Part shown: one piece after another, positions 16,855 through 25,426 of the stretch
Layout: each line of letters opens with the position of its first letter
How positions within the stretch are numbered: position 1 is the stretch's first letter
Assembly: GCF_016863635.1 (NCBI RefSeq)
Contig: NZ_BOPG01000071.1
Span: forward strand, 62,001-126,000
Length of the DNA stretch: 64,000 nucleotides
DNA from: Virgisporangium aurantiacum
GTDB taxonomy: Bacteria; Actinomycetota; Actinomycetes; Mycobacteriales; Micromonosporaceae
Reading direction: 5' to 3'
Made by a program: the position numbers and the translations under genes
Notes under the pieces: generated by a model
What the model saw: the letters and a program-made list of their open reading frames with translations, nothing else
Databases searched by the model: none
What the model was told of the DNA's origin: nothing

Positions 16855-17253
16855 TCAGGGGCGTGCGTCGTAGTGGGTGCGGGCTTCGAAGACCTGGTCC
16901 ATGTGTGTCTCCGCCCAGTTCTTGATCGCGATCATCACCGGGAACAGGTCGTGGCCGAGCGGGGTGAGTTCGTAGTCGACGCGGGCCGGTACCGAGGCGG
17001 TGACCGTGCGGGTGACCAGGCCGTCGCGTTCCAGTGTGCGCAGGGTCTGGGTGAGCATCTTCTGGCTGACGCCGGCGATGCGGTTGGCGAGCTGGCTGTG
17101 CCGCTGCGGGCCGCCGGCGAGGGCTGGGATCACCAGGGCGACCCACTTGTCGGTGAGCCTGCTCAGCAGTTCGCGGGTCGGGCACCGGTCCAGGAACGCG
17201 TCGTAGTCGCGTTTGGCCTGTTCACGGCGTTGCGCCGCGGTTGTCGTCGCCAT
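16855..17253 (-). CDS. HxlR-family transcriptional regulator
   Basis: A 132-residue winged-helix regulator of the HxlR family, which often senses reactive electrophiles, quinones or formaldehyde. Typical segments are CPTRELLSRLTDKWVALVI, RHSQLANRIAGVSQKMLTQ and LRTLERDGLVTR, then YELTPLGHDL. A cysteine sits at the expected sensing position just before the first helix (DRCPTREL). It diverges from an oxidoreductase gene and is followed by a methyltransferase 2 nt downstream. The 105-nt intergenic region carries a GTGCC/GGCAC inverted repeat that may be its operator. Confidence 0.9.
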   Translation of the reverse strand: MATTTAAQRREQAKRDYDAFLDRCPTRELLSRLTDKWVALVIPALAGGPQRHSQLANRIAGVSQKMLTQTLRTLERDGLVTRTVTASVPARVDYELTPLGHDLFPVMIAIKNWAETHMDQVFEARTHYDARP

Positions 17254-17266
17254 TTCTCCTCCATCG

Positions 17267-17290
17267 GTGCCCTAGGCACTTTACGGTACC
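17267..17290. promoter_or_regulatory. Putative HxlR operator in divergent promoter region
   Basis: GTGCC-CTA-GGCAC (17267-17279) is an inverted repeat, with the palindrome GGTACC at 17285-17290 and another GGTGCC at 17302. The elements lie between divergent HxlR and oxidoreductase genes, where autoregulation and control of both is usual for the family. Confidence 0.45.
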
Positions 17291-17358
17291 TACTTTCTCA
17301 TGGTGCCCGTCGGTTCGTACGGTCGTGGTGATCACGAGATTCCATGAAGGAGACGGCG

Positions 17359-18261
17359 ATGCGCGCAGTCAGCTATGCACAGTTCGGCGGGCCGGAGGTC
17401 CTGCACGTGGCCGACGTGCCGGTGCCCGAGCCGGGGCCGGGGCAGGTACGGGTGCGGGTCGCCGCGTCCGTCCTCCACCCGGTCGACCTGATGATCCGCG
17501 CCGGTCGGTTCCCGGCCCCGCTGCCGACCGGTCTGCCGTACACACCCGGCTGGGATGTGGCCGGCACCGTCGACGCGGTCGATCCGGCGGTCGAGGGGTT
17601 CACGGTCGGCGACGAGGTCATCGGCTTCTCGCCATGGCTGCAGACCACGGTCGGTGCCCACGCGGAGTACGTGGTGCTCGACGCGGCCGGGCTGACCGCC
17701 GCGCCCGCCGGCGTTCCCGCCACCGAGGCGGCGACCCTGCCGACCAACGGTCTCGCCGCCGCCCAGGCCCTCGACCTGCTCGCGCTCCCGGCGGGTTCGA
17801 CCGTGCTCGTCACCGGCGCCGCCGGGCAGGTCGGCGGGTTCGTCCTGGCGCTGGCCCGGGCGGCCGGCCTGCACGCCACCGGACTCGCCGGAGCCGACGA
17901 CCGTGCGTTCGTGGAGTCGCTGGGCGCGGCGTTCCTGTCGCGCACCGACGACCCGACCGGGACCTTCGACGCGGTCGTCGATCTGGCGGTCGTCGGTCCC
18001 TCGCTGCTGGACCACGTCCGCGACGGCGGCGGCTACGTGGCCGCGTCCCCGCCGCTCCGGCCGGAGCCGGTGCGGGGAATCCGGACCTTCGCGCTGGAGG
18101 TGCTTCCGGACGGACGGCGGCTTGGCGAACTGGTCACCCTCGTCACCAGCGGCGACATCCCGCTACGGGTCGCCGGTGTGTACCCCTTCGACGACGCCGC
18201 GGCCGCACACGACCGGCTGGCCCGGGGCGGCGTCCGCGGCGGCGTGGTGATCGTCCCGTGA
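17359..18261 (+). CDS. NADP-dependent quinone-type oxidoreductase (MDR superfamily)
   Basis: A 300-residue zinc-free medium-chain dehydrogenase/reductase of the quinone oxidoreductase type. The GroES-like N-domain carries FGGPEVLHVADVPVPEPGPG, and the cofactor domain has VLVTGAAGQVGGFVLALAR (glycine motif) with further SLGAAF. It lacks the cysteines that bind structural zinc in alcohol dehydrogenases. It probably reduces quinones or enones with NADPH. ATG 17359 follows GGAG; an ATG 15 nt upstream has no good ribosome site. The divergent HxlR regulator is its likely controller. Convergent with the VOC gene (10-nt gap). Confidence 0.9.
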   Translation: MRAVSYAQFGGPEVLHVADVPVPEPGPGQVRVRVAASVLHPVDLMIRAGRFPAPLPTGLPYTPGWDVAGTVDAVDPAVEGFTVGDEVIGFSPWLQTTVGAHAEYVVLDAAGLTAAPAGVPATEAATLPTNGLAAAQALDLLALPAGSTVLVTGAAGQVGGFVLALARAAGLHATGLAGADDRAFVESLGAAFLSRTDDPTGTFDAVVDLAVVGPSLLDHVRDGGGYVAASPPLRPEPVRGIRTFALEVLPDGRRLGELVTLVTSGDIPLRVAGVYPFDDAAAAHDRLARGGVRGGVVIVP

Positions 18262-18271
18262 CCTGTGGCTT

Positions 18272-18667
18272 TCAGCCGGAGGCCGGGCCGTCGTCGACGC
18301 ACATGATGTTGCCCTCGCTGTCCTTGAACCAGGCAGCCTTTCCCATCCCGGGGATGGTGGCCACCGAGCCGTTCCACTCGACGCCGGGCATGCCTTCGTA
18401 GACCTCGAAGACGACCCCCTTGGCAACGAGATCGCGCACCTCTTGATCGACGTCCTCGACATGCCACTGGGCGATCGTGTGACCCGCCTGCCCGGCGAGT
18501 TCGGTCTTGTAGACGTTGAAGAAGGTCCCGCTGGCGGTCCGGTACCGCAACGCCTGCCCGCCGAACTCGGCGACGGGCGTCAGTCCCAGCTTGTCCGAGT
18601 AGTACTCGCGGGCTCGGTCGAGGTCGGCGGCGGGAATGTTGGCTTCCACAGCGCTGTGGCTCAGCAT
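18272..18667 (-). CDS. VOC-superfamily (glyoxalase/bleomycin-resistance fold) protein
   Basis: A 131-residue vicinal-oxygen-chelate protein with paired beta-alpha-beta units: EANIPAADLDRAREYYSDKL, FGGQALRYRT, HVEDVDQEVRDLVAKGV and AAWFKDSEGNIMCV. Such proteins bind a metal and act as lyases, dioxygenases or drug-binding proteins; nothing here fixes the substrate. ATG 18667 has a GGGAGGA site. The frame continues upstream without a stop into the remnant of a nitrilase-like gene, an accident of that gene's decay; a hairpin lies between them. Confidence 0.85.
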   Translation of the reverse strand: MLSHSAVEANIPAADLDRAREYYSDKLGLTPVAEFGGQALRYRTASGTFFNVYKTELAGQAGHTIAQWHVEDVDQEVRDLVAKGVVFEVYEGMPGVEWNGSVATIPGMGKAAWFKDSEGNIMCVDDGPASG

Positions 18668-18735
18668 TGTTCCTCCCGATGCAGGCGAAGCTCCGGCGCG
18701 GCCACGCCCCGCGGAGCGTACGCCGAAGAGGCGCT

Positions 18736-18757
18736 CCGCAGGCCGGTTGGCCTGCGG
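18736..18757. terminator. Hairpin between nitrilase remnant and VOC gene
   Basis: CCGCAGGCC and GGCCTGCGG form a perfect 9-bp stem with a GGTT loop. It lies at the downstream end of the nitrilase remnant on the minus strand and about 70 nt before the VOC start. It may be the old terminator of the nitrilase gene. There is no T-tract, as is common in this GC-rich DNA. Confidence 0.45.
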
Positions 18758-19337
18758 ATTCGGCCGTTCGGGTGACCGGGCGGCACCGATGAAGTGTGGG
18801 GCGGTGTCGAGGACGGCCATGCCGGTGGTGCCGGTGGCGACCCGGGTGAGTACGGCACCGGTCGGGTCGAGCACGCTGGTCGGGCCGAGACCGATGCGGG
18901 ACTCGTCGCGCTCGCCGGTGACGTCGGCGGAGACCAGCCACATGCCGGTCTCGCGGGCCCGCCGGGCCCGGTACCAGCAGTACCCGCGCATCGTGGGCGG
19001 CGACCGCGGCAGCGGCCTGCGGGAACTGTGTGTCGTAGCAGATGTTGATTCCGAACCGGACCCGGTCGAGATCGAAGACCGGGTAGCTGTCGCCGGCGAC
19101 GAAGACGGATTCCCCGATGGTCAGGAACGTCTTGCGGTACCGGCCGAGCACCTGCCCCCGGGTGATGACCAGCGCGGTGTTGAAATAGACGCCGCCAGCC
19201 CGCTCGATCATGCCGATCACCAGCGTCAGCAGGTCGACCTCCGCGGAGTCCGCCCGCACGGCGAAGTCGCGGACAACCCGCAGCGCCCCGTCGATGTCAC
19301 CGAGAATCTCGTGTGGTGGTTGTCGTGCCCGTCCCAA
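18758..19337 (-). pseudogene. Carbon-nitrogen hydrolase (nitrilase family) remnant
   Basis: Two frames together resemble a nitrilase/amidase. Frame one gives VYFNTALVITRGQVLGRYRK (the Glu-Lys region) and GESVFVAGDSYPVFDLDRVR, then GINICYDTQFPQ (catalytic Cys in CYD). Frame two gives RARRARETGMWLVSADVTGE and PTSVLDPTGAVLTRV. Between them relatives have some 20-25 further residues (the ...NEIRARRARE segment), so an out-of-frame internal deletion is likely around 18975-19000. The N-terminal 40-50 residues, with the catalytic Glu, are also missing; the truncated end abuts an inverted-repeat element at 19344-19411. The gene is not functional as read. Confidence 0.7.
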
Positions 19338-19343
19338 CGAGTC

Positions 19344-19411
19344 GATCTTGCAGTTGTGCTCGCCGAAAAACGGGCGAATTCCGGCGAAAGGGCGGGCACA
19401 ACTGCAAGATC
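19344..19411. repeat. Inverted-repeat element, 16-bp perfect arms
   Basis: GATCTTGCAGTTGTGC (19344-19359) and GCACAACTGCAAGATC (19396-19411) are exact reverse complements, with a 36-nt spacer that holds a second inner pair (TCGCCG/CGGCGA). It is less GC-rich than its surroundings and lies exactly where the nitrilase gene loses its 5' end. I believe similar palindromes are scattered in actinomycete genomes, which would make this a MITE-like or REP-like element, but that is from memory and only one copy is in this window. Confidence 0.65.
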
Positions 19412-19598
19412 AGCGACGTTGGGTCCATCGTGCCGAGAGTGTCGGGTACCCGATTGATCGGGCCGACGCGATCGGTGTAGCGGGGCGCGGGGAGCGGCAG
19501 CGCTGGTCCACCCCCCTCTTTTTGCGGACCAGCGCCCCCGGCGACCACCGTAGGAAAGAGTTCGATACGAACTCGATACGTCAGGTACAAAAGGGGTC

Positions 19599-22500
19599 GT
19601 GGACGTCAGCTTCCGAGTACTCGGGCCACTGGAAGTCCACTACGGAGACTCCCGGCTCGAGATCGGCACACCGAAGCAGCGCACCGTTCTGGCGATGCTG
19701 TTGTTGCACGCCAACCAGGCGGTGACTCCGGCCCGGCTGGTCAACGAGTTGTGGCCGGAACACGCGCCGAACTCCGCGCACGCCAACGTCACCACGTACC
19801 TCAGCCGCCTGCGCCGCGTCCTCGCCGGGGCGGGCTGTCGATTGGAGCGGAGCGACTCCCGTTACGTGCTGACCACCCGGGCGGAGACGATCGACCTGCA
19901 CCGGTTCGCGGCCGAGGCCGCCGCCGGCGATGCGGCGTCGGCCGCCGCTGATCCGGCCGCTGCGGCAGAGCGTTGGGGACGCGCGGCCGCGATGTGGCAC
20001 GGCGAGATCTTCGAGGGCGTGCCGACGGGACCGACACTCGACATCGCCCGGACCGAGTGGACGGAGCGCCGGACGACCGTCCTCGAACAGTACGCCCGGG
20101 CGCAGCTGCGCCTGGGGAATCCGGCCGTCGTGGTGGCGGATCTGCGCCGCCATGCCGGCGCCGAGCCGCTTCGGGAGTCCGGCTGGCTGCTCCTCATGGC
20201 CGCGCTGTACCTGGAGGGCAATCCCGCGGCCGCGTTGCGCGCGTACGAGGACGCGCGGTCGGTCCTCGCCGAGCAGTTGGGTGTCGGTCCGACCGCGCAC
20301 CTGCGCCGCATGCGGGACGCGATCGGCATCGACGACCGCGTCCGGGTCCTTGCGCAGCTCGACAGCGACACCGACAACGGTGCCGCCGGGGCCGCGGGCG
20401 CGCCGGTGGTGCCGCGCAGGAAACCGGCGCAGCTGCCCGCCGACGTTTCCGCGTTCACCGGTCGTACGGCTCAACTTCACCAGTTGACCTCGCTGCTGCG
20501 CCGTCCTCAGGGCCGGTCCACTGTGGTCGTCTCCGCGATCTCCGGCACGCCGGGCGTGGGCAAGACCGCCTTGGCGGTGCATTGGGCGCACCAGGTGGCA
20601 GAGCGGTTCCCCGACGGGCAGCTGTACGTGAACCTGCGCGGCTACGACCCCGACGAGCCGATGACCGCCGCGGACGCGTTGGCGCGGTTTCTGGCCGTCC
20701 TCGGGGTGGCCGACTCCGACATCCCGGTGGAGACCGACGAGCGGGCCGCCCGGTACCGCACCGAGACCGCCGGCCGGCGGATGCTCATCGTTCTTGACAA
20801 CGTGCTGTCGGAGGATCACGTTCGGCCGCTGCTGCCCGGCACGGGTTCCTGCGCCGTCGTGGTGACCAGCCGCGACCGGCTGGCCGGGCTGGTCGCTCGG
20901 GACGGCGCCACCCGGCTCGATCTGGACCTGCTGCCCGAGGCCGACGCCGTCGCCCTGCTGCGCCAGCTCATCGGTGTCCGCGTCGACGCCGAACCCGAGG
21001 CCGCCGGCGCGTTGGCCAGCCTGTGCGCGCGGCTGCCGCTGGCCCTGCGGGTCGCCGCCGAGCTGGCTGTATCGCGGGCGACGACGAGCTTGGCCCAGCT
21101 GGTTGCCGAGCTGGGCAACCGCGACCACCTGCTGGACCGTTTGGACGCCGGCGGTGACCCGCACGCCGCGGTCGCGGCGGTCTTCTCCTGGTCCTACCGG
21201 CACCTGCCGGCCGACGTGGCGCGGGTGTTCCGGCTGTTCGGTCTGCACCCCGGCCGCGACGCCGACGCGTACGCCGTTGCCGCCCTGGCCGACACCGATC
21301 TCGACGCGGCCCGTCGCGCGCTGGATCTGCTGGCCCGCGCGCACCTCGTCCACCCGACCGGCGCCGACCGGTTCGGCATGCACGACCTGCTGTGGGCGTA
21401 CGCGAAGGACGAGGCCGCCACCGACGACCGCCGAGCGGCGTTGGGCCGGCTGTTCGACTACTACCTCGCCACCGCGGCAACCGCGATCGACCTGCTGTAC
21501 CCGGCCGAGGCGCACCGCCGGCCACGCGTGCCCGCGGTGACGACACCCGTGCCGGACCTGGGTGACCCGGCCGCGGCCCGGCGGTGGCTCGACGCCGAGC
21601 GCGCCTGCCTGCGTGCCACCGCCGGGTACGCGGCCACCGATGGCTGGCCCACGTTCTCGATCCGGCTTCCCGCGCTCCTGTTCCGCTACCTCGCCGGCGG
21701 GCTGCACGACGACGGCCTCGCGATCTTCCGCCATGGCCGGCACGCCGCCCGGCAGGTCGGCGATCGAGCCGGTGAGGCGAACGCCATCAACGGCATCGGC
21801 TCCGCATACGCCCAGGTGGGCCGGCACGCAGCGGCGGCTGAGCAGTTCAACCGGGCGCTGCGGCTGTTCGGCGAGGTGGGTGACCGCACCGGTGAGGCCC
21901 GCGCCCGGACCAATCTCGGGCTGACCGACGAACGGCTGGGCCGCTACGCGTCGGCCGCCGACCAGCACGAGCGGGCGCTGGCGAACTTCCGGCACGTGGG
22001 TGACCGCACCGGTGAAGCACGCGCGTTGACCAACCTCGGCATCGTGGAACAGCGGCTGGGCCGGCATGCCGCGGCGGGCGACCACCTGAGGCAGGCGTAC
22101 GACCTGTTCAGCCTGCTCGGCGACCGGACCGGTGAGGCCAGCGCGCTGGACAAGCTCGGCACCGTCGACGCGGAGCTGGGTAGGTACGAACCGGCCGTCG
22201 ACCATCATCAACGGTCCCTCGCGCTGTACCGGCAGCTCGGCAACCGGCGCGGCGAAGCGGGTGTGCTGGACAACCTCGGCATCGCGCACTGCCTGCTCGG
22301 TCGGCTGGAGGAGGCAGCGGCGTTCCACCTGCGCGCGCTGGCACTGTTCCGTGAGATCGGCGACCGCGACGGTGAAGCCTGGGCGCTCAACGGTCTCGGC
22401 GCGGCCTCCGAGCCGGCCCACGCCGCGCACCACTACGCCGCGGCGCTGACGGTCGCCGCCGAAACGGGCGTCCGCGACCAGCAGGCCCGCGCACACGCCG

Positions 22501-22616
22501 GCCTCGCCACGGCGTACCGGGCGACCGGCGACCTCGGCCGTGCCCGCGAGCACGAGGCGTACGCGTCGGCCCTGTACACCGACCTCGGCCGGCCGGCGCT
22601 GAAGGCCCTTTTGTGA
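19599..22616 (+). CDS. AfsR/SARP-family regulator (BTAD, NB-ARC, TPR)
   Basis: A 1005-residue pathway regulator. The N-terminal OmpR-like winged helix is at about 1-95 (VLGPLEVHYGDSRLEIGTPK), the bacterial transcriptional activation domain at about 100-245, the NB-ARC ATPase from about 285 with P-loop GTPGVGKT at 316-323 and later LIVLDN, and a C-terminal TPR array of at least six repeats of the type GDRTGEARA.TNLG. Such proteins switch on secondary-metabolite genes and are tuned by ATP and serine/threonine phosphorylation. The GTG start follows AAAGGGGT. The promoter region carries paired CGATAC elements and the reverse of CTGACGTATCGA (19572-19583). Its target cluster is not obvious here; the acyl-chain operon 7 kb away is one candidate. 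Confidence 0.93.
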   Translation: MDVSFRVLGPLEVHYGDSRLEIGTPKQRTVLAMLLLHANQAVTPARLVNELWPEHAPNSAHANVTTYLSRLRRVLAGAGCRLERSDSRYVLTTRAETIDLHRFAAEAAAGDAASAAADPAAAAERWGRAAAMWHGEIFEGVPTGPTLDIARTEWTERRTTVLEQYARAQLRLGNPAVVVADLRRHAGAEPLRESGWLLLMAALYLEGNPAAALRAYEDARSVLAEQLGVGPTAHLRRMRDAIGIDDRVRVLAQLDSDTDNGAAGAAGAPVVPRRKPAQLPADVSAFTGRTAQLHQLTSLLRRPQGRSTVVVSAISGTPGVGKTALAVHWAHQVAERFPDGQLYVNLRGYDPDEPMTAADALARFLAVLGVADSDIPVETDERAARYRTETAGRRMLIVLDNVLSEDHVRPLLPGTGSCAVVVTSRDRLAGLVARDGATRLDLDLLPEADAVALLRQLIGVRVDAEPEAAGALASLCARLPLALRVAAELAVSRATTSLAQLVAELGNRDHLLDRLDAGGDPHAAVAAVFSWSYRHLPADVARVFRLFGLHPGRDADAYAVAALADTDLDAARRALDLLARAHLVHPTGADRFGMHDLLWAYAKDEAATDDRRAALGRLFDYYLATAATAIDLLYPAEAHRRPRVPAVTTPVPDLGDPAAARRWLDAERACLRATAGYAATDGWPTFSIRLPALLFRYLAGGLHDDGLAIFRHGRHAARQVGDRAGEANAINGIGSAYAQVGRHAAAAEQFNRALRLFGEVGDRTGEARARTNLGLTDERLGRYASAADQHERALANFRHVGDRTGEARALTNLGIVEQRLGRHAAAGDHLRQAYDLFSLLGDRTGEASALDKLGTVDAELGRYEPAVDHHQRSLALYRQLGNRRGEAGVLDNLGIAHCLLGRLEEAAAFHLRALALFREIGDRDGEAWALNGLGAASEPAHAAHHYAAALTVAAETGVRDQQARAHAGLATAYRATGDLGRAREHEAYASALYTDLGRPALKALL

Positions 22617-22630
22617 CGACGGAGAGCGCG

Positions 22631-24100
22631 CTACTGCGACGGCAGGGGGAACGCGACCGGGCTGTGCCGCCCGCGCCGGTCGACCGCGCGGACGCCGAAG
22701 AACACGTTGTCCTTGGAGAGGTCGATCCGGGCGGTGGTGACGTCGCCGACCGGGACGACGTGGGTCCACACCGGTTCGGTGGTCTCCCGCCACACCACCT
22801 CGTACCCGGCGAGGTCGGGCTCGGGTCCGCGGGTCCAGACCAGATCGGTGTCGTTGGTCAGGCGGTTGGTGAGGATCTGCACGCCGGTCGGGGTGCCCGG
22901 ACCCTGCGCAAGTGACCACAGGACCGCGGCGTTGACCCGGGCAACCCGCCCGATGTAAGCGAAGTCGCAGAACTCCGGCAGGTCACCGAACTGCTTGCCG
23001 TTCTCGACCCGCACGTCCTGGTGCTGGTGGGCGAAGTCCTCGCGGGGCTCCGTGAACCGCGCGGCCGGGTACGCCTGCTCCAGGAACGCGATGTGGTCGC
23101 TGCCGCGCAGATACCGGTCCCGTCGGTAGATGACCCGGATGCGCATGCCGGTGGCCGGGTTCTCGGCCACGTCCTGCACGAATCTGGCCAGTTGACGCGA
23201 CGGGGAGTCGTTCTCGCCGCCGACGTTGCGACGGATGTTGGCCTGCTGCGGCGTCTCGGCGGTGGGCACGCCCTCGGCGAACAGGCGGACCGTGTGCGGG
23301 TCGCGGCTGCCGTCGTCGCCGACGCTGCTGCCCACGATGTCGTAGCTGAACATGCCCTGGACGTCGGCGCCGGCGGCCTTCATCAGCGTGGCCATGTGCC
23401 GGGACCCGAAGAGCCCCTGCTCCTCGCCGGCGACCGCCGCGAGGACCACGGTGGCCCGGAGCGGACGGGTGGCCAGCAGCCGGGCGACCTCCATGGCCAC
23501 GGCCACGCCCGAGGCGTCGTCGTCGGCACCCGGGGCGTCGGCGACGGCGTTGAGCACGTCGGTGACGCGGGAGTCGTAGTGCCCGGTCACCACGTAGATC
23601 CGGTCGGGTGCCTCGACTCCACGGAGGGTGGCGACCACGTTCGTGATCGTGGTGGCGGTGGGGATCCGCGGTGCCGGTTCCTGGACGTACGACTGGAGCT
23701 CGACGCTCATCCGCCCGCCGGACGTGGCGGCGTACCGCTGGAACTCCTGGAAGATCCAGTCCCGGGCCGCCCCGATGCCCCGGTTCGGGTCGTCCTGGCT
23801 GGACAGCGTGTGCCGCGTGCCGAACGCGGCGAGACGGCGAACGATGGCTTCGATGCGCCCGGCGTCGACCCGGCGCAGGAGGTCGCGCAGCTCCGGGTCG
23901 GGCGCCTGCGTGGTGGCCGGACGCGGGCCGGAAGCGCCGCCGGTCGCCGCGGCCACGTCCGGTTCGGCCGCGGCGCGGGTGGCCGCTCCGACGGCACCGA
24001 CGAGGGCGCCCCCGGTGGCGAGCGATCCGGTCAGTACCACGCGCCGGCTGGGCGTACCCGGGATGACCACGGGTGACGGCTCGGACGATGACGTCGCCAT
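22631..24100 (-). CDS. Secreted M28-family zinc peptidase with C-terminal Fn3-like domain
   Basis: A 489-residue exported metallopeptidase. The N-terminus has a Tat-type signal (SRRVVLTGSLATGGALVG). Zinc ligands are visible as H174 in VTGHYDS, an Asp of GADDDASG (193-195), the AGEEQGLFG glutamates (226-227, catalytic plus ligand), an Asp in MFSYDIVG and the His of SDHIAFLE, the full set for a two-zinc M28 aminopeptidase. The last 90 residues (GVQILTNRLTNDTDLVWT onward) resemble a fibronectin-III module. It probably trims peptides outside the cell. Convergent with the AfsR-like gene and divergent from PadR. Confidence 0.9.
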   Translation of the reverse strand: MATSSSEPSPVVIPGTPSRRVVLTGSLATGGALVGAVGAATRAAAEPDVAAATGGASGPRPATTQAPDPELRDLLRRVDAGRIEAIVRRLAAFGTRHTLSSQDDPNRGIGAARDWIFQEFQRYAATSGGRMSVELQSYVQEPAPRIPTATTITNVVATLRGVEAPDRIYVVTGHYDSRVTDVLNAVADAPGADDDASGVAVAMEVARLLATRPLRATVVLAAVAGEEQGLFGSRHMATLMKAAGADVQGMFSYDIVGSSVGDDGSRDPHTVRLFAEGVPTAETPQQANIRRNVGGENDSPSRQLARFVQDVAENPATGMRIRVIYRRDRYLRGSDHIAFLEQAYPAARFTEPREDFAHQHQDVRVENGKQFGDLPEFCDFAYIGRVARVNAAVLWSLAQGPGTPTGVQILTNRLTNDTDLVWTRGPEPDLAGYEVVWRETTEPVWTHVVPVGDVTTARIDLSKDNVFFGVRAVDRRGRHSPVAFPLPSQ

Positions 24101-24199
24101 GAGGCGTTTCTACGCCCCGGACCGAAGCGCATCCATAGCTGTCTCTATGTTTGGCCCATCGCGCCAGGACGGGCGCGGCAAGCGTGGCGTTCGACGTTA

Positions 24200-24218
24200 C
24201 TATTCACAATGTGTATAG
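24200..24218. promoter_or_regulatory. Near-palindromic PadR operator
   Basis: CTATTCACAATGTGTATAG is a 19-bp imperfect palindrome (17 of 19 positions symmetric), AT-rich in a GC-rich setting, 9 nt upstream of the padR start. It fits the ATGT-ACAT type sites of PadR regulators and implies self-repression. Confidence 0.65.
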
Positions 24219-24227
24219 TGGCCCCCT

Positions 24228-24752
24228 GTGAGTGTCGCGCACGTCCTGTTGGGAATGCTCGCGGAGGGTGCAGCCCACGGCTACGACCTCAAGCGGGCGC
24301 ATGATGCCCGGTTCCCCAGCGCCAAGCCGCTGGCGTTCGGGCAGGTCTACACGGCGCTGGCGAAGTTGGAACGCGAGGGGCTGGTCGAGGTGGCGGAGAC
24401 GGGGCAGGACGGCGGGCCGGAGCGGACCACGTATGCGCTCACCGGCGAGGGCGGGGCGGCGCTACGCGATTGGCTCGCCGGTACCGAGACGCCGGGGCCG
24501 TACTCCGCCGACGAACTGGTACGCAAGGCGGTCACCGCGTTGCGGCTCGGCGTCGACGCGAGCGGCTTCCTGCGTTCGCAGCGGGCGGTGCACCTGGCCC
24601 GGATGCGCGATCTGCTGAGCCAGCAGCGCGACGCGGTCGACGTCGACGCGCGCATCGAGATCGACCACTCCATCTTTCACCTCGACGCGGATCTCCGGTG
24701 GCTGGAGACCGCGGCACAACGGGTGTCCGGTAAGGGGGCGGATCCGTCATGA
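24228..24752 (+). CDS. PadR-family transcriptional regulator
   Basis: A 174-residue PadR regulator: winged helix at 1-85 (VLLGMLAEGAAHGYDLKR, GQVYTALAKLEREGLVEV, RTTYALTGEGGAALRDWL) and a C-terminal helical dimerisation region. GTG 24228 is the likely start. Its 3' end overlaps the ABC ATPase start (ATGA), followed by the permease in the same manner, so it is the first gene of a three-gene operon. PadR proteins usually release DNA when a drug or phenolic binds, so the exporter is probably induced by its own substrate. Confidence 0.93.
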   Translation: MSVAHVLLGMLAEGAAHGYDLKRAHDARFPSAKPLAFGQVYTALAKLEREGLVEVAETGQDGGPERTTYALTGEGGAALRDWLAGTETPGPYSADELVRKAVTALRLGVDASGFLRSQRAVHLARMRDLLSQQRDAVDVDARIEIDHSIFHLDADLRWLETAAQRVSGKGADPS

Positions 24753-25426
24753 GTGTGCTGGTGGCCGCGCACGCGGTGCGCAAGTCGTTCGGCCGGACCG
24801 AGGCCCTTCGCGGTGCCACGATGTCCGTCGACGACGGCGAGGTCGTCGCCGTCACCGGTCGGTCCGGCAGCGGCAAGTCCACGCTGTTGATGTGCCTGGC
24901 CGGTGTGCTGCGGCCGGACGCCGGGCGGATCGAGTACAGCGGCGGGCGGCTCGACGAGTTGTCCGAACGGGATCGCACCCGGCTGCGCCGGCGGGAGTTC
25001 GGGGTGGTGCTCCAGTTCGGCCAGTTGGTGCCGGAACTGACCGCCGTGCAGAACGTCGCGCTGCCCTTGCTGTTCGAGCGGCACGAGCGGGCCGCGGCGA
25101 TGCGGTCGGCCATGAGCTGGCTCGATCGCCTCGGCGCCGGCGACGTTGCGGGCGCCCGGCCGGGCGAGTTGTCCGGCGGTGAGGCGCAGCGGGTGGCGAT
25201 CGCCCGGGCCCTCGTCACCGGGCCACGCGCGATCTTCGCGGACGAGCCGACCGGCGCGCTGGACACGGTCTCCGGCGATCAGGTGCTCACCGCGTTGCTG
25301 ACGGCCGCCCGGTCCAGCTACGCGACGGTCGTTCTGGTGACCCACGACAACCGCGTCGCCGCCCATGCCGATCGCGAGATCGTCCTGCGTGACGGCGCCG
25401 TCGAGCCGGCGGCGGTGGCGCGATGA
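24749..25426 (+). CDS. ABC transporter ATP-binding protein (MacB/LolD type)
   Basis: A 225-residue ATPase. Walker A is GRSGSGKST, the Q-loop lies in VVLQFGQLVPE, the signature is LSGGEAQRVAIARA, Walker B is AIFADEPTGALD and the H-loop VTHDN. The type is that of LolD/MacB/FtsE, which pair with FtsX-like permeases for mechanotransmission rather than classic substrate channels. It overlaps both neighbours by 4 nt, giving balanced translation with the permease. Confidence 0.95.
   Translation: MSVLVAAHAVRKSFGRTEALRGATMSVDDGEVVAVTGRSGSGKSTLLMCLAGVLRPDAGRIEYSGGRLDELSERDRTRLRRREFGVVLQFGQLVPELTAVQNVALPLLFERHERAAAMRSAMSWLDRLGAGDVAGARPGELSGGEAQRVAIARALVTGPRAIFADEPTGALDTVSGDQVLTALLTAARSSYATVVLVTHDNRVAAHADREIVLRDGAVEPAAVAR

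Noticed and set aside
19581..22919. 1112-codon minus frame antisense to the AfsR-like gene
   Set aside because: Low-complexity Val/Gln/Gly/Arg pattern produced by reversing TPR-coding DNA; no domains.
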